The notes under the pieces are model-generated. The model was not told where the DNA came from and did no database searches. It was given only the letters and a program-made list of their open reading frames with translations. DNA of 64,000 nt from Antennarius striatus (lineage: Eukaryota > Chordata > Actinopteri > Lophiiformes > Antennariidae): contig NC_090796.1 of assembly GCF_040054535.1 (NCBI RefSeq), positions 9,257,001 through 9,321,000 of the forward strand, given 5' to 3'. The position numbers and the translations under genes are program-made. Shown here piece by piece: positions 11,360-24,000 of the stretch (the first letter of the stretch is position 1; each line of letters opens with the position of its first letter).

Positions 11360-13313
11360 ATGCTCCGTGTGCTGACGTTGCTGCTAGCTTCAGGTAAGTA
11401 TAAGGGTAAAATAATGAAATAATGTAATATTAATCAATAAACTTTTATTTGGTGCATGTCTTCAGTAAATACTAAAAACGGTATCATTAGGGTTTACAGG
11501 TTACATTCTTTGAATGTCACCCGGTGAAATTAAGCTTTACTAAGCAAAGATTGTTGTAACTGGTTTTAAACTTAAAATTATATAATGAATTAAAAGAGGA
11601 GAGTAAAAACATTGCTTATGTGTTTAGCATGTCACACACAGAATTAGAATGCACACTGTTCTTTACTTGATGGTTTGTTTGTGTCCCTCTGCAGGTTGTG
11701 GCACTTGGAGTTCACAATCTCGAGTGTACACAGTGATAAATCGCTATATGTCATGGTCAGCTGCCCGGGAATATTGCAAAAACAACTACAAAGACCTTGC
11801 AGTCATCCACAATCATGATGATATGATGGAGATGACAAAAGCGACACTAAATTTCCCCCTCAGTTTATTCTGGATTGGTCTGAGAAGAGTGGATCAAATT
11901 GTCCATCCCTGGATGTGGTCTGAAGGACTAAGTCAGACCAGTGATGAATCAGCTGAATACACCAACTGGATTAATACCCCCAATTATCTACAAAACTGTG
12001 GAAGCTTCTTGATTGATGGAAAATGGATGGGTGAAGGATGTGAACATAGACTTCCCTTTATCTGTAAGCACAGTAAGCATGACATTCAGATTTTTTTTTT
12101 TGTACAAAAAATTAAATGTAAAAATGAGACATTGAGATTCAAGAGGGGCTCTTGACATCCAGAGTCAAGTTTCCAAGCAACAGACTGGGAGCACACCAAC
12201 CACTCCATGGGAGAAAGTTTCCTGTGTTTCTACTGAATACCTCAGTAAATTTGTTTAATGGTGCACAAAAAGATGGGGGAAAATTATTATAATTTTAGTA
12301 TTTATTTTGATATTATTCACCAAGTGGAAACATGCAATACAAAACCCTACACACACTGAACTTAAAGTTGTGTGGCCTTCACTGTAAAAAGTCCGATCAG
12401 ACACACAGTTCAATGAGTCAACCAGTCAGTTCTATTCCTTGAAGTTGTATTCTGTATGAAATTGCATTATGGGAGCATTATTAATGACAACCCAGGAAAT
12501 AAAACTTAACATTTTTCTAACTTCACAGGCGCAGCGCCCAGTGGGATACAAATTATCCCTGTAACGTTAACCTGGAGGGAAGCCCAAGTCTATTGTCGAT
12601 TGCACTCTATAGACTTAATCACTGTGATGAGTGAAACTGAAAATCAGGCTTTAGAGGAAGCAATTCATCAAATGATGCCTACAATTGTCTCTCCATATTG
12701 GATTGGTTTGTTCAGAGATGATTGGAAATGGACAGACCAGACTGCAAACTCCTTCAGAGACTGGGCGATCTCTGAGCCAGATAAAGTTGATAGATGTGCT
12801 ATAATTACAAACACCATTGTCAAGATGGCTGCCAATTCCTGTGAAGCCGCTCATTATTTCATCTGCTATAATGGTATGTACAACCACTTTTATTTTTGTT
12901 GTTAAGAAAAGAATGCATTCCTTCTGTCATCCTAAGCATGATGAGATCTAACAAAATTGAATCCTAATTAATGCGATGCTGTATTTTTTTCTTTGTAAAG
13001 AAATAGAAGAGAAAAGAGAACAAATTGTGAAGGTGGAAATTGCATCAAATTCAGACTTGGAATTCAGTGACGCCGTTTTGAGTGAAGCCATTTTGACCCA
13101 GGTAAGTATTTGTCTTGTTTAAGCTGTTTTCCTGTTAGTAGGAAGTGAGTGTTGATACACCTGGAGGTCAGGAAGTTTTTTGTCAATAAATGTTTTGCCT
13201 TTCTTTGACAGATCCAAAACAAATTTGAAGGGGTCAACATTCAGTGGAGAATTCATCCCGATGGGAAAATTTTCCACAAGAAGGAAAATAAGAAAATCAA
13301 GGAAGAGTGCTAG
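11360..13313 (+). CDS. C-type lectin-like protein with two CTLDs (5 coding exons)
   Basis: Exons 11360-11393, 11695-12072, 12529-12873, 13001-13101 and 13212-13313 join in phase to 319 residues. Exon 1 encodes a short hydrophobic leader (MLRVLTLLLAS), suggesting secretion. Exons 2 and 3 each encode one C-type lectin-like domain. CTLD1 has MSWSAAREYC, FWIGLRR and the last Cys at LPFIC; CTLD2 has LTWREAQVYC, YWIGLF, WKWTD and HYFIC. Neither domain keeps the full calcium/mannose motif: CTLD1 lacks WND, and CTLD2 has EPD in place of EPN and no WND. The C-terminal ~67 residues are charged and have no membrane segment. This looks like a lineage-expanded fish lectin, probably a soluble recognition protein with no predicted calcium-dependent sugar binding. 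I give no gene symbol. Confidence 0.85.
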
Positions 13314-13638
13314 AAGGTGACAAATTGTGACCACTAGGGAATTACCTGTTGCACTAAACTATACATTTAATTACTCCTGACCGTCTGTATGGTGTGTGCA
13401 TGTGTGTGTGTGTGTATAAAACTTCTCAGCAAATGCAGGTATTGTGTTTTGAGGATGTTGAGTTATACTTTTTCCTTGCTGTCTTCAATGTTTTATCTGG
13501 TGTCTTTTTTCAGGATTAATGGTTGTTGTGGATATATTACTGCATGTCAGAAATTAGATGCATTTAGACTTTTGTGGCCATACGAGTTGCATTTTGTGAA
13601 GTTCCAGCATATAGTTTTTCAAAATAGGCAAAATGTGG

Positions 13639-13644
13639 AATAAA
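13639..13644 (+). terminator. Polyadenylation signal AATAAA for the lectin gene
   Basis: An AATAAA lies about 325 bases after the lectin stop codon, a normal 3' UTR length. No transcript support is available. Confidence 0.5.
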
Positions 13645-14887
13645 CCAGAACATCATGAATTATCTCTGGGTCATCTGCAATCATTTTGATCCTTTTGTAA
13701 ATTCTGAGCCAGATGTATGAGCCAGTATGAGTACTGTTTAACAAAAAACCACACCAAGGATTTTTTTTCTTTTTCGATTTACTCTGTTAGTTGTGCATTA
13801 AGAATAGCAATACAATGAGAGAAACTGAACTCATCTATAGTGAAAACAAAAGTCAATAATCTGTGGAGAACAAGAGAACTCTGAATCAAAGGTAACACAA
13901 CATCCTCCGAGACAGAAAGCTTTGACTGACAAACGTCACTTTACTTGTAATCCACATCCGACCTGCAGCACAGCTTCTAAAGTTACTGTTGACTTATGCA
14001 ATGATGACAAAGAACCATCCAACAGCAATATAAATGGCAGTGAAATCAGTGCATTTCCTTACATTATTTTTATCCTGGTTAAAAATGAAATGCATGATGA
14101 CCATTGGACAAAATTTAGCCTAATTTATATGTATGTACAGTCTGAATATGTTTGAAAAGCAAACAGCTGACACTGAACATAAGGCCTGTTGAATAGTAAT
14201 GCAACCCTTGAGCTCAATAAAACACTGTTACTTCACTAAGTGTATAAACAGTGTGCTTCTCTAAGAATAGCATAACAATCATTGATTTCTATAGAAAATC
14301 ACATCTAAACATAATGAATACAAAGAAGTCACAGACTTCCACAATTATAAAATCACTTCACTGTTGCCTTCAGATGGTAGAAACTGAAATCACCACCACA
14401 CCACGCTTCCAGACTCAGGAAGTATCCCAAACCTCCAATACATTTTTTACATATAAATACAGAAAACAAAAAAGTAATGGGCATAAAAATGTGTGTCATA
14501 CTTCATGGTATCAAAACATACTGAACTTAGCTGTGTGTAAACACCAACTCTGGATAGGACAATTTCTAGTGCCCATTTTTGGAATAATCACAATCATTTT
14601 ATCACTTTGGGTTTTCCAGTGATTTGACTGCTCAAACTAAATACACTGTAATGCGTATGAGTTACACTTATTTTGACCATTTTCTTCTCACACACCTTTC
14701 ACACAGCTAATATACATAGACAAATATATATGCAAATCAAATAAATCCTATTCTGTAAGTGTCTCAATCTCATTGGCTCTAAATTCTTCCAGTGAATGAT
14801 GCAGAAACTCCTGTCGTTCCTCCCTTTGTAGCCTGAGGCGTACGTTTGTGTATTCTGTCTTCATCATCTTTTCTCCAGAGTCAACAA
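13645..14887. other. Convergent interval between the lectin and cpt1 genes
   Basis: AT-rich sequence with no recognised gene. It must contain the 3' UTR of cpt1 on the minus strand. The open frame at 14251-14622 ends in a hydrophobic segment but matches no known family and lacks convincing exon borders. Confidence 0.5.
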
Positions 14888-17800
14888 CTACAAGTCTTTC
14901 TTGACTTCTGGCCGACTCACTTGCGTCTTGCTGGGTTTTTTTTGGTTGGGGCTCAGCAGCTGCATCAGGTCTTGTAGGGCTTTTGTTATCTGTGCACCAA
15001 ACTTATGAGCATCCTATAGCAGGAAAGGAAGAAATGAGATTGTAAATGTTTGTAGGAAAAGCATAATATTCATTTTAGAAATTTGGAATTCAGGTGTTTT
15101 TTTTCAACTTGTAGGTCATCCAATTTTTTATCTGCCTGAGAGTGAATGAATTTCTTGAACAGTTTCAGAGCTTTGTCATAAGTTGACACACCTCTAAAAA
15201 GTACAGATTTATTCAACATCATAAATTAGAGGACATATATACATGATGAAAGAAATAATAATTTTTCCCCATCTCTCTAAATTGAAGCATTTTCAAATAT
15301 GTATAGCGTAACGTGAAAAAAACTAAAATCTGGAGTTAATTTTGTTCATGTTTCTTGTGCTACATAAAATGACTTCTTTTAATAAACTCACAGTCTGTGC
15401 ACACGAGTGCTTGCATGAGATGTGGAAATTAATCACAGTATCTCCCAAAATGGCATAGGACACCCCATAACCATCATCAGACACCTGAAAGAGATATCGA
15501 AAATATTTGTACAAATGGATGGTCAATGAATATCACAGCATGGATATGTGCAACATTTTAGTAAGTTTAAACTGAAAAAAATTAATAAAAGTTTTTTCCA
15601 CTGGGAGATAAAACCTGAAAGTGTTAGGGTTAGGATTAATTCATAGAACTATTAGAATTTAATTTGTTTATTTGTGGTTTTTCCCTGACTTGAACAGTTA
15701 AACGACTAGTGTGGATTCAAATAATGAGAGCTGCACTGACAGGTCCAAATCCTCCTCCACAGGACAGGTACTCTAGGTGGTTGACCATGTCGTACAGCTC
15801 CAGCAGCTGGAATGGAGTCTGGCTGGTGGACAGGTGCCACTGCTCAGACAGTACCTGTAATAACAAGAAATTATTGAATCACTTTCCTTAAGAATCTCTG
15901 TGAAAAACACTCATTCTGAACTGGACACTGTCACACAAATAAATGACAAAGGAAGGAAATAAACCTCTTTCAAAAAAGGCGATTCCACTCCAAGGTATTT
16001 CGATATCACATAAAGGCAGAAGAGGTGTCTGTCGATACCAGCTCCAGTCATAGCAGTGCGGTATAGATGCTGGTGCTTTTCTGCTGCTGTGTGGAACAAA
16101 CGCCTACACACATCTGCCACCTAGTGGAGAATGACGTGAACTGCATGAGAGCTTGAAAACCACACATCGAAGGAATTTATGCTTGAAATAGTGAAAACTG
16201 GAATCAGACATTTGCAATGTGGAGTTATTTTGATGAGAACATCTTCAAGCATTCTCTTCTGGCATGCTATATATTTACTTAAATATATGATAAATACTAT
16301 GTAGTATATACTATATAATATATACAATATGATTGAAAATAGGAGACAAGTTCCCTGGTCTTACATCTCCACCCTCCAGCGCTCGGATGAAGGCACAGCT
16401 GTCACTGGTACAGGAACGAACAGTCTCGGTCCTGCCCTCCCTGAACAGACGAGTCATGCAGGATTCATAAGTCAGACAGAACTTCCTCTGGTCCTGGATT
16501 GAAACAAAAAACCAACATGGCCCTGATAATATTGACAGCGTATAATTTCAAGATGTCCACATAGTATAGACCAAACAGACAGAGCGCGTGCCCCTTCAGA
16601 GGGAGGCTTACCCTGTAGTAGGCCAACTGAAGAGCCATCTGAATGAAGGCGTTTGGACTGACTCGACACTTCTTGATTTTTCCTTTACCAAAGTCTCGGA
16701 ACACAATAACATGTAAGTCCACGTCATCAGCCAAGGCTTGAGCCACTGTCAGAGACTGAGAGATCTGCTCCTCACACTGAGAAAGACACAGACAAACAGT
16801 TAACACACCAAGACTGACATAACTTTAAGCAAATCTAGAGTCCTAGATAATAAGGAAGAGTAGAGTGATGAGCTGGTGTGTGCACTTTTGGATAGACCTG
16901 GGCTTGATTCTTCTTCCTTCCAGTATTAATGCCATGTTAGGTCAACGACTGATCTTTTCAAATATAAATAAATAAATCAAATAAATTAACAAATCTTAAA
17001 ATATGAATAAATAAAAATATTTTAAAAAATGAATCTACCTAATACATATTAACATATAAACATATTTCAAAACTTTGGATAAAAATAATTAAAATCAACC
17101 TATAATGCTGTCTGTGATTTGGTGAACGACTCAATGTGGCGGTAATAGACGACTCACTTCAGGAGGGATTTCCCATTCAAGCTTCTGTGGTTGTGGTAGG
17201 GATGAATCCACTTCTCCTTTACAGTGACCTTCTGTATTGTAACCCAGCTGGAAACAGTCGATTGCCAAAGTGTACTAGAACACACAACGATAATGTGATC
17301 ACATCTTCTCAGCACCGGACTACAACAGTGAGCAACCAACGTCAGGTTCCTTACCTCCCATAAGTGTGATACCACCGGCACATCCGCCCACGAGTGCTCT
17401 CCATTTATGCCACTCTTTCCATTCTTGTAGTAAATGACTGAGAAGGACTTGTCAAACCACCTGCGTGACAACAAAGTACAGGCAGTACAGACCTACAACA
17501 ATATAACTGAACTACATTTTCATAACTTACACCATATAAGTTGTCCATAAGACAGCAATCAGTTTTGTGTACCTGTCATAACACTTCCCGTGCATCAAAG
17601 ATTTGGCGTAGGAATCTAAACTAGCTGCTGGATCATCCCCTATGATGCCTTGCTCGTCGTCATCTAGAGTCACAAAGAAGGCAGCTTTCTCTATGCAGTC
17701 TAGGGACCCTTTGTTGACCCCACTGCTGAAAAACTTCATCCTGGCTTCAGCCCAAGGAATTCTGGGAAACAATAACGAGTAAGTAATGGCAAAAAATTCA

Positions 17801-20800
17801 GGATGAGCGTGACGTAAACAATGGTGGCTCATCAAACTGACCTGTCTCCAGCGGTCAGAGCCCCCAGATTGGCCTCTCCTTTGGAAGGAGGCGAGGGATC
17901 ATCAAGTATCCTCTGAATCTGGAATTCAATCTCTCTCGGGGAAAGGAGCCTGCCAGCCTGGTAGACCGTCAGATGAAAGTAGCGACCCCTGTGGTACACT
18001 GCAACATAGTCACTATCCTGCCAATGGTGCACAGTGTCTTTGCACACAGAGAAGGGAAAAGAGGAGAAATATGTGACTAATTTGTTAACTAAATCAAACA
18101 CATGAAGACACAAAGCTCAGCCACCAAAATAAAGACTTCAGACTCACATTATTATTTGAACTGCTTTTAAATCTGACAACTTCATACTTAGAAAAAACAG
18201 CCTCAATTTAAGACCCTACTTCAAAAACAGATGAATTGTTCTTTACTAACACTCTTTACACCTGACCTTCTGCAGTGACATCACACACTGGCCACACGCC
18301 AAAGGAAAGATGTCATTTGTATTTTTTACACTGACTAACAGGCTGGCTGTCAAATTTTGGCTCATTAATTTGACGGAAAAGCAACATTTACTGAACATGA
18401 GACAGGGTGTACCAGTGTCTTTAAACATACATTGTAAAACATTATTAATATCTACATTGGTTTGACACTTCTAATTCTCGGATTAGGAATACTGTGTAAA
18501 AACACTAATACTACCTGTAAGTGTTCCAGGGATTCGACAAGTGTCAAACATCCGCTCAAACTGATAGGAACAGCAAGGAACTGCAGACCTCAACAAGCAC
18601 TGAGGAGGATAAAGAAAGGATGGACCGGTGAAAAAATATGAGAAACAAATAGAGGAAGCAGAAAGGGTGATAAAAAAATTAATACAAGACATGAAATAGA
18701 AGGTTAACCAGGGAAGAGAGGTAAGAAATGACCAAATACAATGTGTGATCAGAATAATCAAGGCATTAGTGAGAGATGGACCCTATTCTGAAAATCCTGA
18801 GGTAAGACCAGAATGCTGGAGGAAACACATGAGAAATGACAGGATGGGCTGTACAGCAGACGTATCACGACTCGATGAATCACAGTGGTGTGTTTCTTGA
18901 GACCTTACACACATAAACACACATTACACAGTTTTTCCACAATGTCCTTTCTTGTATTCTAAGTCTTTACGATTTACATCTTCATTTAGCATCATTATCT
19001 CTACAGCAGTGCTGTGCTGGTATTGCTCACTAAGGAGCCAGGAGTTGGTGCAGGTCAGCATAACTGGTCATGTTCAGACAGCGTCATGTATCAAATATCA
19101 GCACTCTGTGAAATGCCATGTATCCACATGTATGTCTAAGTGAGTGTACATAACTGTACATGTCTTTACCGGTCTCCTATCCAGGAGTGCGAGTGGTGCT
19201 GAGCATCCTCTCACAATGAGCTGCATACAAGGGAATTACAGTGCCTGAGGTACGACTCTGGGAAACGAAGGCAAAAGCAAAGGAGAAAAACAGAGGACAG
19301 CAGTGGAGGACACGGAGAGTCAAGCAAAGAGACGAAGAATGTTTTTTATAGAGTGACAGCAAACAAGGAAAGTAATGACGAGAAATCAAGCAAGCAAAAG
19401 GGAGGCCAAAAGAATACAAAAGCAATGAGACAGAGATGAGCTCAGGATGACGACATGAGCGAGTTGTTGTCATATAAGCATGAGATGAATGGATGAATAA
19501 ATGTTCTCTTTTCTACCAGTAAAGACACACAAACATCGATGAAACAAAACACTGATGTAATATCCCAACTGCTCAAAATTTTTGACACAAGAAAATGAAT
19601 GTCTCTAAATGTGTGGAGCAGCGGAGTTTAAGCTGTGGCTGAACTCACAGGTTTAATCTCTTCTTTGTTGAGTTTACAGCGGTAAAGGAAGAATGCATGA
19701 ATGGTGTTGCCTGCTCTGGCTGCCTGGATGGGGGTGGGTGTCACATACAGGAAGTCCTAGAAAGAAACAGTGATGTGAGGTTAGAAGGTAGAACGTGTGT
19801 GTATACATAAATCCATATTATATATCCATATTTTATATACACACACACACACACACAAAACTACCCATCAAATTGATGTAAAGATTTGTATACCATGCCA
19901 TAATAGTTACTGTTAACCATAATTGGGCTGCGTCCACGTAGGTAAACATATTTCTCCCACCAGTCACTAACCTGAAGAAATAAAACACACAATTATCTTC
20001 ATGAGGAACTTCCTTGCATATTCAGACAGGATAAATAATTTAAACCACCAAATGTCTCAGATAAATACATTGATAATAGAATTTTAAATTTTGTTTGGAC
20101 TGCCTTGCTTTGGACATTTCAGTTATGACATGGACATTATGCTTGACCACTCACATAGTTAGTGGCCAAAACAGCTTTGAGTTTGAGGTACCACTGCAGG
20201 CGGTTGCCAAGGCTGCTCTCAAACTCAGCTGCAAGCTTGTTCATGTGTTCATACTGTGTGTCATCCATCAGCGGCCGCACAGACTCCAAGTACTGAACAG
20301 AAGAAATGCAGAACACAAACAGAAAAGGATTAAAAAAGAGGAACTAAAAGGGCTGGTTTTCTAACAGAATAGCAACCTATAATTCTGCAGAAATAATACC
20401 GGATAACTTTTCTATTCCATCTACTGTCATCCATTAAATATCCATTAAATATATATCAATTGTAATATCTAGCACATACCACATAAGAATGTGAGAAAGT
20501 GATTCATGTGCTTCATGTTATCTCACCCTCTTCACTGTGTCCTTGATGGCCGGCACAGGCAGGTTTGGCAGAGAACCCTGGTAGCTATAGAGCTGAGGCT
20601 TTCTGCCAGAGAAGATCCGCACCAGAGCCTGGGATTGAAACATTAAAAAAAATCATTTTGAATCATTTTAGGCAGCAATGCAGGACATGCCATAAAGTAT
20701 TTTTCATATGAAAATATGATTTTTAAATGCGCCCCATGCAGGAAAAAAGTGTGGTAAACTGTTTTTAAGCAGCATAAATATTAAAATTGTGTAATATTTA

Positions 20801-21768
20801 GTAACATGAGAAATATATAACTCCTAAAAACAGACACAACATTAAAATAGATATGAAGAGCTTATATCATAGTGTGATATCTAAATGTGTATGTGAACAG
20901 AATTAAAAAGTCAGGATTCAGGGCAATAAAGTGTCACAGAGACAAAGGCATAATTAGTTAACAGGAAACAAATACAGGAAAACAAACTGACCACCCAGAC
21001 TTTGGTGGTGTTGGACATCTTGCCGTGCTGCTCAAATATCCATCGGTGGTAGGAGAGGAGCTGCTTGAGGCACAGGCGCATGGTGAAGATGAGCAAGAGC
21101 CACAGCATAGTGCTGAAGAGCACTGCTGACACCAGCGCCTGGCACTGGGTACTCATAGACTGGCTGGGAACAGATGGATAAAGTAAGTGTCAGGTGACCA
21201 AATGTCAGCAGAGAACACACACATAAAAGAGAAAGGTTCAACAGGATGGGTGTGTGGTATCTTCAGAATGAATGGAAAAAAGAGAACTGGAAAGTCCAAC
21301 CATCAACTTGAACGATAACAGTGACATGCATTACCTGACTGGGAGGTGCTCCTGTATCTTGGCTATAAGTCCCATGGAGGGGTCAGAGCGAGTGTACATA
21401 GTAGCCAAGATTGCTACAACAACAAAAAGCCAGGAGGAAGGACTTGCAGGATATACACCTGTTATCAAGCTGTTCTGTTCATGTGAGACAGGAGACACAG
21501 TGTTGAAATGCGTTCACATGAAACATTGAATGGTTCTCACTCACATTACTTGTAGAAGTAATGGAAGTGATGATGGAGCAACATGAGGATACCCAGCCAA
21601 CAGGTACACAGGATAGAATATAGATACCTTGAATCGGATGATGTGCTTCTTCCAGGAACGCAGACCAGAGAGGTAGATCTCAGTGAAGGCCTGGTGGGAG
21701 AGCTGCACATCGGGGCCCTCTGGGGTGACGGTGAACTGGAAAGCCACCGCTTGGTGGGCTTCTGCCAT
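14888..21768 (-). CDS. cpt1c: Carnitine O-palmitoyltransferase 1, CPT1C-type (18 coding exons)
   Basis: CPT1 enzymes sit in the outer mitochondrial or ER membrane; CPT1A and CPT1B transfer long-chain acyl groups from CoA to carnitine. Coding exons, 5' to 3': 21768-21628, 21474-21335, 21163-20992, 20628-20527, 20292-20155, 19971-19894, 19756-19649, 18599-18515, 18037-17842, 17761-17573, 17460-17355, 17274-17158, 16776-16612, 16493-16365, 16120-15965, 15854-15741, 15484-15392, 15013-14888; they close to 784 residues. MAEAHQAV keeps the Glu3/His5 malonyl-CoA residues, two membrane segments follow, and GEHSWAD holds the catalytic His. Several stretches fit CPT1C better than 1A/1[41 protein letters not shown], and the extended Lys-rich C-terminus. 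The PRR12/BRSK1 linkage agrees. A duplicate of coding exon 8 with a stop lies at 19170-19257. Identification as CPT1 is very firm; the 1C label is less so. Confidence 0.9.
18515..18599 (-). other. cpt1 exon 8B, intact copy of a duplicated exon
   Basis: This 85-base exon has good sites (CTCAG acceptor, ACAG then GTAGTA donor) and encodes [14 protein letters not shown] then [11 protein letters not shown]. It joins phase 0 from exon 7 (EEIKP) and phase 1 into exon 9 (TVHHW), giving the full-length enzyme. It is one codon shorter than the corresponding human CPT1A/1C exon, with the gap just after the RIPG motif. Confidence 0.85.
19170..19257 (-). pseudogene. cpt1 exon 8A, duplicate exon with in-frame stop
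   Basis: This 88-base block between exons 7 and 8B is a second version of the same exon. It encodes [19 protein letters not shown] then RTPG, homologous to human LLGSTIPLCSAQWERMF...RIPG, and has the ancestral 88-base length. It keeps an acceptor (TTTCCCAG) and a donor (ACCG then GTAAAG). The codon after RTPG is TAG where relatives carry an amino acid, usually acidic or basic. Use of this exon would truncate the protein before the catalytic half. It is either a dead exon or a regulated poison exon. Including both 8A and 8B (173 bases) would break the frame. Confidence 0.8.
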
Positions 21769-21999
21769 AGTTACTGTGTGTGAAAAGAGGGACAGAAGGT
21801 GCGACGTAGATGAGAGAAGGAAAGATTACAAACACCACCCGCTGTCAGCTTATTAGTTAACCAGAAACCTGCAGGCAGGAAGAAATGCCTGTCAGGCATC
21901 AAGTGTCAAACCATTTTCTCCAGCTCAAGTAAAAACGGGTTGCAATTCTCCCTGAGTGATGAGACATCAATGGTGAGGTCAGGAGGTCATTTCCAGAAA

Positions 22000-24000
22000 T
22001 TAAATAAAATTTTTTAGTTCATTCATTTTCTTTTCTGCCACTACTCTATTTATGGTTGAGTTGGAGCCACCTCCAGGGATAGCGGGGGCCACGCATCACT
22101 GGAAACATTATTTTAGGTGGTGGGGAAGAAACTACAAAGAACTCCTGCACTGAAGACTGCATATAAACTGTCCAAACATTCTAAAATATGGTCACATTAT
22201 TTATGATGCATTCAAAGTGATCCTCCTACTAGAAATATTTTTTTTACATTTTAAAAGGACAACCCTGACTGACTATTAATATGACTGAGGCCTCACAATA
22301 GCAGCTTTTCTCTTTTCACAAAGGGAATTGATTTTCCTCTGTAAATAGGCTGTGAATAATGCCCTGGGGTTTAGTCACTGTCACACTGGACTGCACCCCC
22401 ATGGAGACCACGTCTGCCTTTTTAATCTTGTTAAAAAAAGAAACACACACATACCCACAACTCCCTCCACAACCCTCTGCCCCCCTGAGATTCTACTCTG
22501 TAGGTCAGACCTGGCAAAAACAGTCATGAATGTGCCAAAGGCTAACAGCAGTCAACTTTAGCTGTTTGTTGAAACTAACACTCACACAACACACACACTC
22601 AGCTCAGGGCTGACTGTACCCACAACAAAGTGGCCACTACATTTATTTCCTAATTCTTCTTTGTTTTTTATAGGCATACAGTATCTCTGTGATATACATA
22701 ATTTGACAGCACTCGTCCTAAGCATCTCTGCAGTTATGATTCACTATTCACTAAGAGCTTTTGTCATGTTATAAAAAAAACCTGCCAGACAATGAAACAG
22801 CTTATCAGCGATATTTTTGATTAGGCTCCATCCACCATCTATAAATGCTTACCCCTGTTGGATATCAGGGTCAGGGGATGCGAGGTGGAGAGGGGGGAAC
22901 TGGACCCTACCCTGAGGACAGGTCATCAGCTCTGATTAGGCTATGGATACAGAAGAATTTAACAGAATGTTTCCTAAAAGAAACAAACAGCAAACAGGAA
23001 CATCAAAGAAGTTAAGTTTCAAGGTTTTCTACGACTGACTCAGCGCTGTATTTTTGTTAATTTGGTTGTTTATTAAAGTATCAGCGAGAAAAATCTGATT
23101 CAGAGCAGAAAGAGAGGATAGAGGTAAACATGACAGCAAAGCCAATCAAGCATAGTCAGGCTTTTTATTAAGGGCTAAATCCCTGTTCTGTCATGGTGTT
23201 TGTGTTACAAAGCACTGCCTGACACATAAAAATGTCACACTTTATATGGAGCTGCTGTGAAATAATTCATGCTTTTTTTACTTGCGCACCACTGCCTGAT
23301 CTCCCTGGTGAGCTGGCTCAACATAGCCTGAACCCACATAGATAATGAGTTTTACAATGCTGTTTACTTTATAGACATTCATTGTTATACCAGGATTTCC
23401 TCTTAATGATCTGGTATGTTTCCATGAGGACCATTTGTGAGTGACTGTCAGCAGCTTACTTTACAATCCTTATAAATACTCAGATTTGATCCAAATATTT
23501 AGACGGCATATTCACAATGTGCTTTTACAGTAGGTCTTAGCATACATGGCAATCATTTAAATTCAAGAGTAAATCAAATATGAGTTTAATTTATTCATTG
23601 TAAACTATATTTCACAAATAGCATTAGACTATTACCCACCACTATGATATTTTACTGAGTAAAATGCCCAATGGAAGCAGCACAATCAAACATAAAAACA
23701 TCTTGGTTGTCTAAAATCGCTGTGCTTTCATCATTCATTTAAAGTTTTGTAGTATTTCAAGTGTAAATGTTAACAGAAACAAACGAGGAAAAAAATATTT
23801 TCTGCATCACCAACTACAGTAGATTAGTGCTGCTTCAATTGGATGGCTTTGTTCAGTGAACATTGATGTACAGTTATGGCTCAGCTAGCTTAAAATATTG
23901 AATACAACACTCAAATCAGAATCTACTATCACTCCTGAATTAAGAAAAGAATATTGAAAGAGTAACATCATTTGTACACAATTTTGCTGAACATAAATTT
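22000..24000. other. cpt1 5' intron, no gene recognised
   Basis: This lies inside the long intron between the noncoding first exon near 25185 and the coding start at 21768. The coding exon begins with the acceptor CACACAG then TAACTATGG, so the ATG is five bases into the exon. I see no other coding sequence here. Confidence 0.5.

Noticed and set aside
15106-15193. Exon-like minus-strand frame ([13 protein letters not shown]) within the last cpt1 intron
   Set aside because: The flanking splice signals put it in the wrong phase: exon 17 ends in phase 0, and the protein-like frame needs another phase. Direct joining of exon 17 to 15013 gives the expected CPT1 C-terminus.
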